Positions 15,889 through 27,014 of a stretch of 64,000 nucleotides of DNA are shown piece by piece (the first letter of the stretch is position 1; every line of letters starts with the position of its first letter). Both the position numbers and the translations under genes were made by a program. The notes under the pieces were generated by a model. That model worked only from the letters and a program-made list of their open reading frames with translations. It did no database searches and was not told where the DNA came from. Origin of the DNA: Roseibium aggregatum (lineage in GTDB: Bacteria > Pseudomonadota > Alphaproteobacteria > Rhizobiales > Stappiaceae); the NCBI RefSeq assembly GCF_017309185.1, contig NZ_JAEKJZ010000005.1, positions 248,001 to 312,000 of the forward strand. Reading direction: 5' to 3'.

Positions 15889-18087
15889 GTGCTTTTCGAC
15901 GACCCTCAGTTCAAGGAAACGATTGCCAGCGTCCTGGTCCCGGTCGCCGTGCCTGTTGCCTATACCTACAAGGTTCCTCCGGGTCGGACCGTCGTTCCGG
16001 GAACCATCGTGAAAGTGCCCCTGGGCCCGCGGGAAGTGATCGGCGCCGTCTGGGATGTCGAGCCGGATGCGGCCATCAATCCGAAAAAGCTGAAATACAT
16101 TTCGCGCATCTACGACGAGACGCCGCCGCTCGATGCGGACCTGCGCCGCTTCGTCGACTGGGTGGCGAACTGGACCCTCGGGGCGCCGGGAATGGTGCTG
16201 CGCATGGTCCTGCGCTCGGAGGAAGCGCTGGAGCCCGAAGCACCCGTTCCGGGCGTGCGGAAGGTCGCGGGCGCGGACCCGGAGCGTCTGACGCCGGCAC
16301 GCAAGCGTGTTCTGGAAACGATGGAAGACGGCCTGGCCTGGACGAAAAGCGGCCTGGCGCATGCGGCGGGCGTCTCCGCCTCGGTTGTCGACGGCCTGCT
16401 CAGGCAAAACGTGCTTGAGACGGTCGAAATGCCGGCTGCGCCACCGCCGCCGAGGCCGCAGATCGACTATGCGCAAAAACCGCTGACGCAAGCGCAGCTG
16501 ACCACTGCCGAGGACCTGATCAGAAGTTTCGACAGACCCGGTGGCGGCGTGACGCTGATCGACGGGGTTACCGGGTCCGGCAAGACGGAGGTTTATTTCG
16601 AGGCCATTGCGGAGGCGCTCCGGCGGGAGAAGCAGGCCCTGGTTCTCCTGCCTGAGATTGCGCTCACCGAACAGTTCCTGCGCCGCTTCGAGCAGCGTTT
16701 CGGGGTTTATCCCGCCGAATGGCACTCGGAAATCACCCCGAAGAATCGGACCCGCGTCTGGAGAGGGGCGGCTTCCGGAGACATGCGGGTGGTGATCGGG
16801 GCGCGTTCGGCACTTTTCCTGCCTTTCAAGGAACTGGGTCTGATCGTCGTCGACGAGGAACACGACGCGGCTTTCAAGCAGGACGACAGGGTGCCTTACA
16901 GCGCGAGGGACATGGCGGTGGTGCGCGGCCATATCTCCCGATTCCCGGTGGTATTGGCGTCCGCGACACCGTCGGTCGAAAGCCGGGTCAATGCCGAGCA
17001 GGGCCGCTACATGCTGAGCGAACTGCCCGAGCGGGCTTCCGGGGCGGAGCTGCCGGATCTCAAGGCGATCGACATGCGCACGGAAGGGCCGGAACGGGGG
17101 CGCTGGCTGGCTCCCGGCCTCGTCGGAGCGATTCTCGAAACCTTCGCGAAAGGCGATCAGTCCCTGCTCTTCCTGAACCGGCGCGGCTACGCGCCGCTGA
17201 CCCTGTGCCGGGCCTGCGGCCACCGCTTCCAGTGTCCCCACTGCAGCGCCTGGCTCGTGGAGCACCGTTTTCAGAAGACGCTCGTCTGCCACCATTGCGG
17301 CCATGTCGACAAAGTGCCGGAAAGCTGTCCGTCCTGTCACAGCACCAACACGCTGGTGGCCTGCGGGCCTGGGGTGGAACGGATCGCGGAGGAAATATCC
17401 GATCTGATTCCGCAGGCGAGCACACTGGTGCTTTCCTCTGACATATCCGGTGGGCCGGAACGGCTGAAGCGGGAAATGAAGATCGTCGAGGAGGGGGGCG
17501 CCGATATCGTCATCGGCACCCAGCTTGTCGCCAAGGGCCACAATTTTCCGAAAATGAAGCTCGTCGGTGTCGTGGACGCCGATCTTGGACTGGCGCATGG
17601 CGATCCGCGCGCGGCCGAAAAGACCTTCCAGCTCCTGGCTCAGGTGACCGGCCGGGCGGGCCGGGTAACCGGCGGCGGCAAGGGGGTGCTGCAAACCTAT
17701 AATCCCGACCATCCGGTCATCCGGGCGCTCCTGTCCGGCGACAAACACGCGTTTTATCAGGCGGAAATCGAGGCGCGCCGGGCTGCGGGCCTGCCGCCGT
17801 TCGGGCGCCTCGCCGCGGTCATCGTGTCCGGGCCGGACAAGATGTTCGCGGAAGGATACGCTCGCGCGCTGGTCCGCGCGGCGCCGCACGATCAGGCGGT
17901 AACCCTTCTCGGTCCGGCGGAAGCGGCCCTTGCCATGGTTCGCGGACGTCACCGCTACAGGCTTCTGGCCATGGCGCCCCGGCAGTTCGACCTCCAGTCC
18001 TATCTGCGTCAGTGGCTCGCAGCGGGTCCGAAACCGACCAAGGGCCTGCGCGTTCAGGTCGATATCGACCCGCAGCAATTTATCTGA
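15889..18087 (+). CDS. priA: Primosomal protein N' (replication restart helicase)
   Basis: A 732-residue DEAH-box 3'-5' helicase that reloads the replisome at stalled forks. An N-terminal 3'-DNA-binding domain is followed by Walker A GVTGSGKT at 226-233 and the Walker B DEEH at 322-325. A zinc-binding insertion follows at about 439-485, with cysteines in CRACGHRFQCPHC, CHHCGH and CPSCHS. Helicase motifs V-VI (GTQLVAKGHNFP, QVTGRAGR) close the core. The start is a GTG (MLFDDPQF...). The gene directly precedes the atp operon, a neighbourhood common in Rhizobiales, but a 328-base interval separates them. Confidence 0.97.
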   Translation: MLFDDPQFKETIASVLVPVAVPVAYTYKVPPGRTVVPGTIVKVPLGPREVIGAVWDVEPDAAINPKKLKYISRIYDETPPLDADLRRFVDWVANWTLGAPGMVLRMVLRSEEALEPEAPVPGVRKVAGADPERLTPARKRVLETMEDGLAWTKSGLAHAAGVSASVVDGLLRQNVLETVEMPAAPPPPRPQIDYAQKPLTQAQLTTAEDLIRSFDRPGGGVTLIDGVTGSGKTEVYFEAIAEALRREKQALVLLPEIALTEQFLRRFEQRFGVYPAEWHSEITPKNRTRVWRGAASGDMRVVIGARSALFLPFKELGLIVVDEEHDAAFKQDDRVPYSARDMAVVRGHISRFPVVLASATPSVESRVNAEQGRYMLSELPERASGAELPDLKAIDMRTEGPERGRWLAPGLVGAILETFAKGDQSLLFLNRRGYAPLTLCRACGHRFQCPHCSAWLVEHRFQKTLVCHHCGHVDKVPESCPSCHSTNTLVACGPGVERIAEEISDLIPQASTLVLSSDISGGPERLKREMKIVEEGGADIVIGTQLVAKGHNFPKMKLVGVVDADLGLAHGDPRAAEKTFQLLAQVTGRAGRVTGGGKGVLQTYNPDHPVIRALLSGDKHAFYQAEIEARRAAGLPPFGRLAAVIVSGPDKMFAEGYARALVRAAPHDQAVTLLGPAEAALAMVRGRHRYRLLAMAPRQFDLQSYLRQWLAAGPKPTKGLRVQVDIDPQQFI

Positions 18088-18415
18088 GCCGTCCTCGCCG
18101 GTGCCCACTCGAGGTGCCTTTTGGCGTCAGCATGCGGTTCGCCGGCCAGAGCACGAACACCGCCTAAAGGTTTATTCGATCGCTAACTATTGATCCTTAA
18201 GGGTTTTTGCTTCCAGCTCGCAAAAAACACCTAGGAATCGGCGAGAACAGTCATTTGGCGAAGTTGCACACTGGGAAACCCTGTGCTAATTGAGGCGCGG
18301 CTTTGGGGGGCACGGCTTAACCGTCATACCTTCTTACCTTGAAATCTTTCAATTTTTCAATGCCTTGCAGGCGCTTGTCGGTTGCGGGCTAGAAAAGTCA
18401 GAGAGCACGGACCTG
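18088..18415 (+). other. Promoter-bearing interval between priA and atpH
   Basis: This 328-base stretch has no convincing gene. It holds an AT-rich dyad (GTTTTTGC ... GCAAAAAAC, about 18203-18228) that may end priA mRNA, and the candidate atp promoter described separately. An in-frame ATG at 18290 would extend AtpH by 42 residues, but those residues look unlike any delta subunit. Confidence 0.6.
18264..18292 (+). promoter_or_regulatory. Candidate sigma-70 promoter of the atp operon
   Basis: TTGCAC (18264-18269) and TAATTG (18287-18292) are 17 bases apart, close to housekeeping consensus. Transcription would begin about 115 bases before the atpH GTG start, consistent with that start rather than the upstream ATG at 18290, which would overlap the -10 element. 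Confidence 0.6.
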
Positions 18416-18976
18416 GTGACTGACAACGTATCTCTCGTTTCCGGTGTGGCACAGCGTTATGCATCCGCCCTTCTCGATCTTGCGGAAGGCGAGGGTGCGA
18501 CGGCCGATGTGGAACGGGATCTGACGGCTTTCGAAGGCATGCTTGCCGAAAGCGAAGATCTCGTCCGGCTTGTGAACAGCCCGGTGTTCAGTGTCGAGGA
18601 GCAGCTCGCAGCGCTCACGGCACTTCTTGAAAAGGCGGGCATTTCCGGTCTCGCCGCAAATTTTGTGAAGCTTGCGGCCAAGAACCGGCGGCTCTTCGTT
18701 CTTCCCGGCATGATCAAGGCGTTCCGCGTCCTGCTCGCTGAAAAGCGGGGCGAGGAAACGGCTGAGGTGACCACTGCGGCGCCCCTGTCCGACGAGCATG
18801 TCGCTGCCCTGAAGGAGGCGCTCGCGGCGTCTCTGGGCAAAACCGTTAACATCGCAGCGAAAGTTGATCCTGCTCTGATCGGCGGCCTTGTGGTCAAGGT
18901 CGGTTCCCGCATGATCGACACGTCCCTGCGTACCAAGCTCAATTCACTCAAGTTCGCGATGAAAGAGGTCGGCTGA
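18416..18976 (+). CDS. atpH: ATP synthase F1 subunit delta
   Basis: A 186-residue stator subunit joining F1 to the peripheral stalk. The GTG at 18416 is chosen: it yields [23 protein letters not shown], the normal beginning of alphaproteobacterial delta subunits, and exactly the usual length; an upstream ATG adds an unrelated 42 residues. The C-terminal [20 protein letters not shown] block is diagnostic. Its TGA overlaps the ATG of atpA by one base, so translation is probably coupled. As in other alphaproteobacteria, the F1 genes stand alone here and the Fo genes (atpIBEF) are not in the window. Confidence 0.95.
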   Translation: MTDNVSLVSGVAQRYASALLDLAEGEGATADVERDLTAFEGMLAESEDLVRLVNSPVFSVEEQLAALTALLEKAGISGLAANFVKLAAKNRRLFVLPGMIKAFRVLLAEKRGEETAEVTTAAPLSDEHVAALKEALAASLGKTVNIAAKVDPALIGGLVVKVGSRMIDTSLRTKLNSLKFAMKEVG

Positions 18977-20505
18977 TGGATATTCGGGCCGCGGAAATTT
19001 CCGCAATCCTCAAGGACCAGATCAAGAGCTTCGGCCAGGAAGCCGAAGTCTCCGAGGTCGGTCAGGTGCTCTCCGTTGGTGACGGTATCGCCCGTGTTTA
19101 TGGTCTGGACAAGGTCCAGGCCGGTGAGATGGTTGAATTTCCAGGTGGCATCAAGGGCATGGCCCTGAACCTGGAAACCGACAACGTCGGTGTCGTGATC
19201 TTCGGCTCCGACCGTGACATCAAGGAAGGCGACACCGTCAAGCGGACCGGCGCCATCGTGGAAGTTCCGGTCGGCAAGGGCCTTCTGGGCCGCGTTGTCG
19301 ATCCGCTCGGCAACCCGATCGACGGCAAGGGCCCGATCGATGCGGCCGAAAAGCGCCGCGTGGACGTGAAGGCGCCGGGCATTCTGCCGCGTAAATCCGT
19401 GCACGAGCCGATGTCGACCGGCCTGAAGGCCATCGATGCCCTGATCCCGGTCGGCCGCGGTCAGCGCGAGCTGGTCATTGGCGACCGCCAGACCGGCAAG
19501 ACCGCGATCATTCTGGACACCTTCCTGAACCAGAAGTCGCTGCACGCTTCCGACGACGAGAACGTCAAGCTCTACTGCATCTACGTTGCAGTCGGCCAGA
19601 AGCGCTCCACCGTTGCGCAGTTCGTGAAGACCCTGGAAGATGCCGGCGCGCTGGAATACTCCATCGTGATCGCCGCGACCGCTTCCGATCCCGCTCCGCT
19701 GCAGTACCTGGCGCCGTTCGCCGGCTGCGCGATGGGCGAGTTCTTCCGCGACAACTCCATGCACGCCGTGATCGGGTACGACGATCTGACCAAACAGGCC
19801 GTCGCCTACCGTCAGATGTCCCTGCTGCTTCGCCGTCCGCCGGGACGTGAAGCTTTCCCGGGCGACGTTTTCTACCTGCACTCCCGTCTTCTGGAACGCG
19901 CGGCGAAGCTGAACGAAGATCACGGCAGCGGCTCGCTGACCGCTCTTCCGGTCATCGAGACCCAGGGCAACGACGTGTCGGCCTTCATTCCGACCAACGT
20001 GATCTCGATCACCGACGGTCAGATCTTCCTGGAAACCGACCTGTTCTATCAGGGTATCCGCCCGGCGGTGAACGTCGGTCTGTCGGTCTCCCGCGTTGGA
20101 TCTTCCGCACAGATCAAGGCGATGAAACAGGTTGCCGGCCCGATTAAGGGCGAGCTGGCGCAGTACCGCGAAATGGCGGCCTTCGCTCAGTTCGGTTCCG
20201 ACCTCGATGCCACCACCCAGCGCCTTCTGAACCGCGGCGCGCGCCTGACCGAACTTCTGAAGCAGCCGCAGTTCTCGCCGCTGAAGACGGAAGAACAGGT
20301 CGCGGTCATCTACGCCGGCGTGAACGGTTACCTGGACTCGATCCCGGTCAACCGGGTGAAGGATTTCGAGGAAGGTCTGCTCTTGAACCTGCGTGGCGAG
20401 CACAAGGATCTGCTCGATGCGATCTGGGAGAAGAAGGCGCTCGACGACGAGCTCACGGGCAAGCTGAAATCTGCCATCGACGCGTTCGCGAAGAACTTCG
20501 CGTAA
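18976..20505 (+). CDS. atpA: ATP synthase F1 subunit alpha
   Basis: A 509-residue non-catalytic nucleotide-binding subunit of the F1 head. Walker A is GDRQTGKT at about 169-176. The family signature [17 protein letters not shown] appears at about 365-380 and the catalytic-interface arginine lies within it. The N-terminal [19 protein letters not shown] is typical of alphaproteobacteria. Overlaps the end of atpH by one base and precedes atpG by 33 bases. Confidence 0.99.
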   Translation: MDIRAAEISAILKDQIKSFGQEAEVSEVGQVLSVGDGIARVYGLDKVQAGEMVEFPGGIKGMALNLETDNVGVVIFGSDRDIKEGDTVKRTGAIVEVPVGKGLLGRVVDPLGNPIDGKGPIDAAEKRRVDVKAPGILPRKSVHEPMSTGLKAIDALIPVGRGQRELVIGDRQTGKTAIILDTFLNQKSLHASDDENVKLYCIYVAVGQKRSTVAQFVKTLEDAGALEYSIVIAATASDPAPLQYLAPFAGCAMGEFFRDNSMHAVIGYDDLTKQAVAYRQMSLLLRRPPGREAFPGDVFYLHSRLLERAAKLNEDHGSGSLTALPVIETQGNDVSAFIPTNVISITDGQIFLETDLFYQGIRPAVNVGLSVSRVGSSAQIKAMKQVAGPIKGELAQYREMAAFAQFGSDLDATTQRLLNRGARLTELLKQPQFSPLKTEEQVAVIYAGVNGYLDSIPVNRVKDFEEGLLLNLRGEHKDLLDAIWEKKALDDELTGKLKSAIDAFAKNFA

Positions 20506-20538
20506 AGAACCACGCCGGGATAAGGAGCAGGGGCGGCC

Positions 20539-21423
20539 ATGCCGAGCCTGAAGGACTTACGAAACCGCATCGCTTCCGTGAAGGCGACGCAGAAAATCAC
20601 CAAGGCCATGCAAATGGTGGCTGCGGCGAAACTGCGTCGTGCTCAGGAAGCCGCGGAAGCCGCGCGCCCCTATGCGGAACGCATGGAGGCAGTGCTGGCC
20701 AATCTCGCGGTGGCTTTCGAGGGCCGCGACGACGCTCCGAAGCTCATGTCCGGTACGGGCAACGACCAGGTTCATCTCCTGGTGGTTGCCACGGCCGAGC
20801 GCGGGCTTTGCGGGGGGTTCAACACCAATATCGCCAAGCTGGCCCGCGACAAGGCACGCAGCCTCATCGCCCAGGGCAAGACGGTCAAGATCCTGTGTGT
20901 CGGCAAGAAGGGCTTCGACGCCATCAAGCGCGAACTCGGCCAGTATGTGATCAAGACCATCGAGCTGCGCGACGTCAAGAATGTCGGTTTCTCGAACGCG
21001 GACGAGATCGGCCGGGAAGTACTGTCCATGTACGATGCCGGCGAGTTCGATGTCTGCACGCTGTTCTACTCGACCTTCAAGTCGGTGATCGCGCAGGAGC
21101 CGACGGCACAGCAGCTCATTCCGGCTCACTTCGAGACCAGCGAAGGGGACGCCGGTGAAGGCGCCAGTGCGGTTTATGAATATGAACCGGACGAGGCCGA
21201 GATCCTGGCGGATCTTCTGCCAAGAAACATCTCCGTCCAGATTTTCCGGGCTCTCCTGGAAAATGCGGCATCCGAGCAGGGTGCGCGTATGTCCGCCATG
21301 GACAACGCGACCCGTAACGCCGGCGACATGATCGACAAACTGACGATCGCTTACAACCGCCAGCGTCAGGCTCAGATTACGACGGAACTGATTGAAATTA
21401 TCTCGGGCGCTGAAGCGCTCTAA
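20539..21423 (+). CDS. atpG: ATP synthase F1 subunit gamma
   Basis: A 294-residue central rotor shaft of F1. The N-terminal helix [35 protein letters not shown] (key residues: [14 protein letters not shown]) and the C-terminal [30 protein letters not shown] are hallmarks. The length is usual; the alphaproteobacterial insertion-type loop near residue 200 is present. AAGGAGCAGGGG upstream is a good ribosome site. It lies between atpA and atpD with short gaps, in one transcript. Confidence 0.98.
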   Translation: MPSLKDLRNRIASVKATQKITKAMQMVAAAKLRRAQEAAEAARPYAERMEAVLANLAVAFEGRDDAPKLMSGTGNDQVHLLVVATAERGLCGGFNTNIAKLARDKARSLIAQGKTVKILCVGKKGFDAIKRELGQYVIKTIELRDVKNVGFSNADEIGREVLSMYDAGEFDVCTLFYSTFKSVIAQEPTAQQLIPAHFETSEGDAGEGASAVYEYEPDEAEILADLLPRNISVQIFRALLENAASEQGARMSAMDNATRNAGDMIDKLTIAYNRQRQAQITTELIEIISGAEAL

Positions 21424-21433
21424 CGGGATCTAG

Positions 21434-22873
<1,440 letters not shown>

Positions 22874-22974
22874 CGTTTCTAAGTTGATACCGGACGCCCA
22901 TCGGGGCGTTCGGTTCTGATTTCCCATGCGGTGGGTTCTCCATCTGCATCAGAAACTGACAAGGAAGACGCCAG

Positions 22975-23382
22975 ATGGCTGAACTTTTCCAGTTTGAGTT
23001 GGTCTCGCCTGAGCGTGCGCTTCTGTCCGAACAGGTCGCGGAAGTGGTCATCCCGGGCACCGAAGGCGAGTTTGGCGTTCTCAAGAACCACAGCCCCTTC
23101 ATGTCGACCATCAAGCCGGGCATCCTGAAAGTGCAGAACGACAAGGGCGCGTGGGACGAGTATTTCGTTCGCGGCGGTTTTGCAGATATCGCCCCCGGCG
23201 GTCTCACTGTTCTCGCCGAACAGGCCATTCCGGTCAGCGAGATCAGCAAGGATCTGCTCGATCAGGCGATTGAAAACGCAAGGGAAGACGTCGCAGACGC
23301 CAAGGACGACGAAGCCCGGCAGAAGGCGGAAATGACGCTTTCGCAGCTGCAGGACGTGGCCGAGGCCCTGAAAGCGGCCTGA
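22975..23382 (+). CDS. atpC: ATP synthase F1 subunit epsilon
   Basis: A 135-residue subunit with the N-terminal beta-sandwich (MAELFQFELVSPERALLSEQ, GTEGEFGVLKNHSPFMSTIKPG) and a short C-terminal helical pair that in bacteria inhibits ATP hydrolysis. It is the last gene of the operon; a strong terminator follows 27 bases later. Confidence 0.98.
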   Translation: MAELFQFELVSPERALLSEQVAEVVIPGTEGEFGVLKNHSPFMSTIKPGILKVQNDKGAWDEYFVRGGFADIAPGGLTVLAEQAIPVSEISKDLLDQAIENAREDVADAKDDEARQKAEMTLSQLQDVAEALKAA

Positions 23383-23408
23383 TACGTCAACATTCAGCAG
23401 ACGTTTGG

Positions 23409-23439
23409 AAACACGGCTTCCTGCAAGCCGTGTTTTTTG
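23409..23439 (+). terminator. Rho-independent terminator of the atpHAGDC operon
   Basis: ACACGGCTT (23411-23419) pairs perfectly with AAGCCGTGT (23425-23433), loop CCTGC, followed by TTTTTG. It closes the operon before the convergent diguanylate cyclase gene. Confidence 0.92.
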
Positions 23440-23487
23440 TTTGCGCATGGCTTCCGGAGAGCCTGGACCGAACCCATCCGATCGAGA

Positions 23488-26085
23488 TCAGGCCGGCGTG
23501 GTGGCCTCTCCGGTGGATGCGTCGTAAAACTGAAATCCGTTCCGGCCGTGCTTCTTCACTTCATAAAGCGCGATATCGGCTTGCTTGATAACGACACGGG
23601 CTTCGACGGTTGCCGCGGTAATCGTTGCGATACCGACACTTACACCGATCGAAATCGAAAAATCAGAAATCCCAAACGGGGCCTGAATGGCACGCACGAC
23701 ACGGCCGGCTATGTCAGCGGCATTGGTGTCGTCGGATCTGGCCTCCGTCGGAAACAGGATGATCGCGAATTCGTCGCCGCCGATCCTGGCCACAAGATCC
23801 GAGGACCGGACGCATTTGCGCAGCCGCGATGACACCTGCTTCAGCAGATCGTCGCCAATATCGTGACCGAAACTGTCATTGACCGGCTTGAACTGGTCGA
23901 GGTCGAGAAGCAGCAGATATCCCTGATCGCCGCGCTCCGAAGCGTTGCACAGCGCTTCATTCAGCTTGAGATTGAACAGGGTCCGGTTTGCCAAGCCGGT
24001 CAACGTGTCATGATGAGCCGCATGCTGGATCTTCTCGGCGGCGAGTTCGCGGGACGTCACGTCCTCGCTGGTTGCGATCCAGCCGCCCGCGGGCAACGGC
24101 GTGCGGTTGACGCTGATGATTTTACCGCTCGGATGCCGGTAGACGGACCGCGTGGGATCGCCGTCGTTAAGGCGGCCCATCACCTCGGAAACATGTTCGG
24201 TGATTTCACCGGTGAACGTTCCCTTTTGTTTGTCCACCGCGATCAGTTCGGCCAAGGTCATACCCTGGCGGACCTCGCTGTCGCTCTTGCCGAAGATTTC
24301 GAGATATTGCTTGTTCCACAGTGCCAGCCGGCCCTTGCGGTCGAAGACGCTTACACCCTGACGCATGTTGGCGAGAATGATCTCGAACTCCTCGGATCGC
24401 GCGCGGGCCTGGCGTTCGTTTTCCGCCAACTGACGTTCCATGTTCTTTCGTTCGGTCACGTCGAAATAGCTGGACACAAGCCCACCGTTCGGCAGCGGAG
24501 TATTGCGGATCTCGAAAACTGTGCCCTGCGGACTGAGCCGCTCGTAGACATGGGGTTCCGGATGGTCGAAATAGTCAAACTGTTCCCTGACAAGATCTTC
24601 CGGCGAACCCGGCCCGTAGTCTCCCCTTTTGGCGAGAAAATAAGCGACCTCAAGGAGAGTGGCTTTTTTCTCAAAAAGGTGCTGCGGCAGTTGAAGCATC
24701 CGCCGGAAGTCTTCGTTAAAGGCCGCGATGCGCCTGTGTTCGTCGAAATAGACTACGCCGCCCGGAGTGTTTTCGACAACAATCTGCAGGATGTCCGCTT
24801 GTCGCTTGGACTCGCCAATGTCGGTGAGGGAAACGACGACGCCGTCCAGGCCGAAATCGCTGGTGTTGGTCACGGCTTTTGAATTGATAAGCAACCAGGA
24901 GGCTTTACCGCCCGGCCCTCGGCTTACCAAAGCCACAACGTTCTGGACTTCGTCAGGCTTCTCCGCGGCCGACTGAAGCGGATTGCAATCGACGCCACTG
25001 CAATTCTGCTCGCATTGAAATACAAGACCGAGTTCGCCGACCTTTTTTCCTCGAAGCTCGGCTCCGTCAAACCCGAGTAGTTTTGCGGCGGCCGGGTTGA
25101 ACGATTGAATCAGTCCGGTCCGCGACAGAAGCAGAATGCCTTCACTCAACGCTTCAAGCGTGGTCCGGTGGATGGCTTCGGACTGGCGCACCGCATGTTC
25201 GGAGACCTTGCGACCGGTGATGTCCTGATAGGCTCCGACCAGGCGGACGACCGACCCGCCTTCGAAGATGGCCCGGCCCGCGGCGCGCACCCAGGTCTTG
25301 CGTCCTTTTGCGGTGGTGAAAGGAAGCTCCACATCCCAGCCGGCACCGACTTCCTTCGCCTTGTTCATGGCTTCGGAAAGGACATGCCTGCCCGCCGGGG
25401 CGAAACAGGAAAGGCTGAAATTCAAATCCGGCACGAAGTCGGGCCCGACTTCGTGAATTTCACGGGTCTTGCCGCTCCAGGAAAGTGTGTCGGTCACGCA
25501 GTCGTATTCCCATCCACCGACGCCCGAAATATTTGCGATCTCCTCGAGAAGTTCGCCTTCGCGGGTTGCCTGAAGATGTTCCCTTTTCGCTTCCAGGCGC
25601 GCCTGATGCGATTTGATCAATCCCTCCGCAATGCGGCCGAGACGCCTGAGTTGCTTGAGCTGATCGTCCGAGGGAACCATCGGCTTGCTGTCGATGACGC
25701 AGATCGACCCAAGACGGTTTTTGCCGTCGACGGAAAGGGGGCAGCCGGCATAGAAACGGACAGCCGTATCGCCGATCATTGGAAGCATGTCCTTGAAGCG
25801 GCCGTCTGCGCGCACATCGGGCAAGACAAGCAGATCGTCGGACGAAAGCGTGTGTTCGCAGATCGAGTTTTCTCGGGGTGTACTGTCGAGATCCAGGCCA
25901 ACGCGGGCCTTGAACCACTGTTCTTGTGCTCCGAAAAAGCCAAGGAAGGCGATCGGACATCCAAAGACATCCGCAAGTGTCTCGACGAGCGCATCATACT
26001 CCGGCAGGCGTTCAGACCTGATTATCTGGAGCCTCTCCAATGCGGCAAGGCGCTCGCTTTCATTTGCCACCTGCTCAGCTTCCAT
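23488..26085 (-). CDS. GAF/PAS-domain diguanylate cyclase
   Basis: An 865-residue soluble sensor with no membrane segment. Order of domains: GAF (about 25-165, with FFGAQEQWFKARVGLD and CEHTLSSDD typical of redox/light-type GAF domains in sensor proteins), a short helix, then four PAS modules (about 190-310, 315-430, 440-550, 565-680), and a C-terminal GGDEF domain (about 690-855). The active-site RIGGDEFA is intact (about 764-768) and an RSSD product-inhibition site lies five residues before it, so it should make cyclic di-GMP and be feedback-inhibited. No EAL domain is present. The gene is convergent with the atp operon and has no obvious operon partner. Confidence 0.94.
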   Translation of the reverse strand: MEAEQVANESERLAALERLQIIRSERLPEYDALVETLADVFGCPIAFLGFFGAQEQWFKARVGLDLDSTPRENSICEHTLSSDDLLVLPDVRADGRFKDMLPMIGDTAVRFYAGCPLSVDGKNRLGSICVIDSKPMVPSDDQLKQLRRLGRIAEGLIKSHQARLEAKREHLQATREGELLEEIANISGVGGWEYDCVTDTLSWSGKTREIHEVGPDFVPDLNFSLSCFAPAGRHVLSEAMNKAKEVGAGWDVELPFTTAKGRKTWVRAAGRAIFEGGSVVRLVGAYQDITGRKVSEHAVRQSEAIHRTTLEALSEGILLLSRTGLIQSFNPAAAKLLGFDGAELRGKKVGELGLVFQCEQNCSGVDCNPLQSAAEKPDEVQNVVALVSRGPGGKASWLLINSKAVTNTSDFGLDGVVVSLTDIGESKRQADILQIVVENTPGGVVYFDEHRRIAAFNEDFRRMLQLPQHLFEKKATLLEVAYFLAKRGDYGPGSPEDLVREQFDYFDHPEPHVYERLSPQGTVFEIRNTPLPNGGLVSSYFDVTERKNMERQLAENERQARARSEEFEIILANMRQGVSVFDRKGRLALWNKQYLEIFGKSDSEVRQGMTLAELIAVDKQKGTFTGEITEHVSEVMGRLNDGDPTRSVYRHPSGKIISVNRTPLPAGGWIATSEDVTSRELAAEKIQHAAHHDTLTGLANRTLFNLKLNEALCNASERGDQGYLLLLDLDQFKPVNDSFGHDIGDDLLKQVSSRLRKCVRSSDLVARIGGDEFAIILFPTEARSDDTNAADIAGRVVRAIQAPFGISDFSISIGVSVGIATITAATVEARVVIKQADIALYEVKKHGRNGFQFYDASTGEATTPA

Positions 26086-26520
26086 CGTTTTCAGCTGCTT
26101 TAAAAGAACGTCCTAGAGATCGGTTGCCTGATGATGTCTTACATAAATGATAATAGGTCTTATTCTTTCAGGAAAAATTGAACTAACACTACAATTGGGA
26201 AATACGCTTCTCCCGATAGACTTCGCGGTCGATATCCTCAGGTTCCGATTGAGGGAATTCTGTATCAATAATACCATTTTAGTCTATTGTAAAAAATACC
26301 GCCTTCTTAAGTATGAGTTGAGGACTTCGGGAGTAGGCGGAAGGAAAACGGTAGGTGAACTGCTGTTGAGAAACATTTCCGCATGTATTGGAACGGCAGG
26401 TCTGCGGAATGAAAGGGATGTCGCTTATTTAAAAAAGAAAAACCCGGCTTTGGGGCCGGGTTTAAAGGGAGGTGGTTAAGACCACTCTTGATCTGCTTTT
26501 TGTGACAAGCAGTTTGTTCG
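26086..26520. other. AT-rich interval upstream of the diguanylate cyclase gene
   Basis: This 435-base stretch is clearly richer in A and T than its surroundings (for example 26150-26320). A 110-codon frame on the plus strand runs through the downstream terminator and has no ribosome site, so it is not counted as a gene. It should hold the promoter of the minus-strand cyclase gene near its left end; no clear -35/-10 pair was found. Its right end holds the terminator of the small zinc protein gene. Confidence 0.5.
26432..26463 (-). terminator. Rho-independent terminator of the 68-residue zinc protein gene
   Basis: On the minus strand AAACCCGGC ... GCCGGGTTT forms a strong stem followed by TTTCTTTTTT. 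It lies about 60 bases downstream of the stop codon. Confidence 0.88.
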
Positions 26521-26727
26521 TTATGCCGCGCGGCGGAAGGTCAGGCTCATGCCGCTGCCGGAACGGCTGCGGCGGCGCTCTTCCGGCGGGATGTAAACGA
26601 TGGCGCTGTGCTCGGCGCAATAGGACGTGCCCGGCTCAACGGAATTGGAGCACGGGAAGGTGTAGTTTCCAGCATCGCCCTCTGCCCATTTGCAGCAGCC
26701 CGGACGCGGAAGAGACGAGTCAGCCAT
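26521..26727 (-). CDS. Small GcrA-C-like putative zinc-binding protein
   Basis: A 68-residue protein; the ATG at 26727 follows AGAGGA at eight bases, while a longer in-frame start has none. The sequence has the spacing C12-K-W...G-D-x-G...F-x-C26...G-x-x-Y-C37-x-x-H40...Y-x-P, which is the pattern of the C-terminal cysteine/histidine module of the alphaproteobacterial cell-cycle regulator GcrA. The N-terminal helix-turn-helix of GcrA is absent. The tail (EERRRSRSGSG...RRAA) is basic and could touch nucleic acid or RNA polymerase. GcrA's C-terminal part contacts sigma-70, so a solitary copy might do likewise; that is inference. A strong terminator follows and a palindrome precedes it. Confidence 0.75.
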   Translation of the reverse strand: MADSSLPRPGCCKWAEGDAGNYTFPCSNSVEPGTSYCAEHSAIVYIPPEERRRSRSGSGMSLTFRRAA

Positions 26728-26775
26728 TTTGTTTTCCTCTTTGTTCTTTTCGCACGCAGAAAAAAGCGCTCGAGC

Positions 26776-26793
26776 ATCCTTCCATGGAAGGAT
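26776..26793. repeat. Perfect 18-bp palindrome upstream of the small zinc protein gene
   Basis: ATCCTTCCATGGAAGGAT is its own reverse complement. It starts 49 bases upstream of the start codon (minus strand). Read on that strand it is followed by GCTCGAGCGC and TTTTTT, so it could be an operator or a leader-RNA attenuator hairpin. Confidence 0.6.
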
Positions 26794-27014
26794 CCGAACT
26801 GCTTTTGTCAGAAATCGGATGTTATCGGCGCCCGGGACATCATGCCTGTCCAACCCTTACGAGTGCCCTTCAGCAAGCGCAGGAGTTACATAAGGGCCCT
26901 GTCACAGAAATGCAATAGAGTAGCTGACATTTCCGGAATGCACTGAGTGCATACCAGCTTAACGTTTTTTTACCAACTGGTCAGAGGAGGCGGGTTCGTT
27001 GCGGGAGGAGGCAC

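Noticed and set aside
15883..18108. 741-codon frame antisense to priA
   Set aside because: Fully covered by an undoubted priA; typical Arg/His-rich shadow of GC-rich sequence.
18290..18415. N-terminal extension of AtpH from an upstream ATG
   Set aside because: The added 42 residues are unlike any delta subunit, overlap the candidate promoter, and the GTG start gives the standard 186 residues.
26147..26479. 110-codon plus-strand frame in the AT-rich interval
   Set aside because: Runs through the terminator of the neighbouring gene, has no ribosome site and no protein-like pattern.
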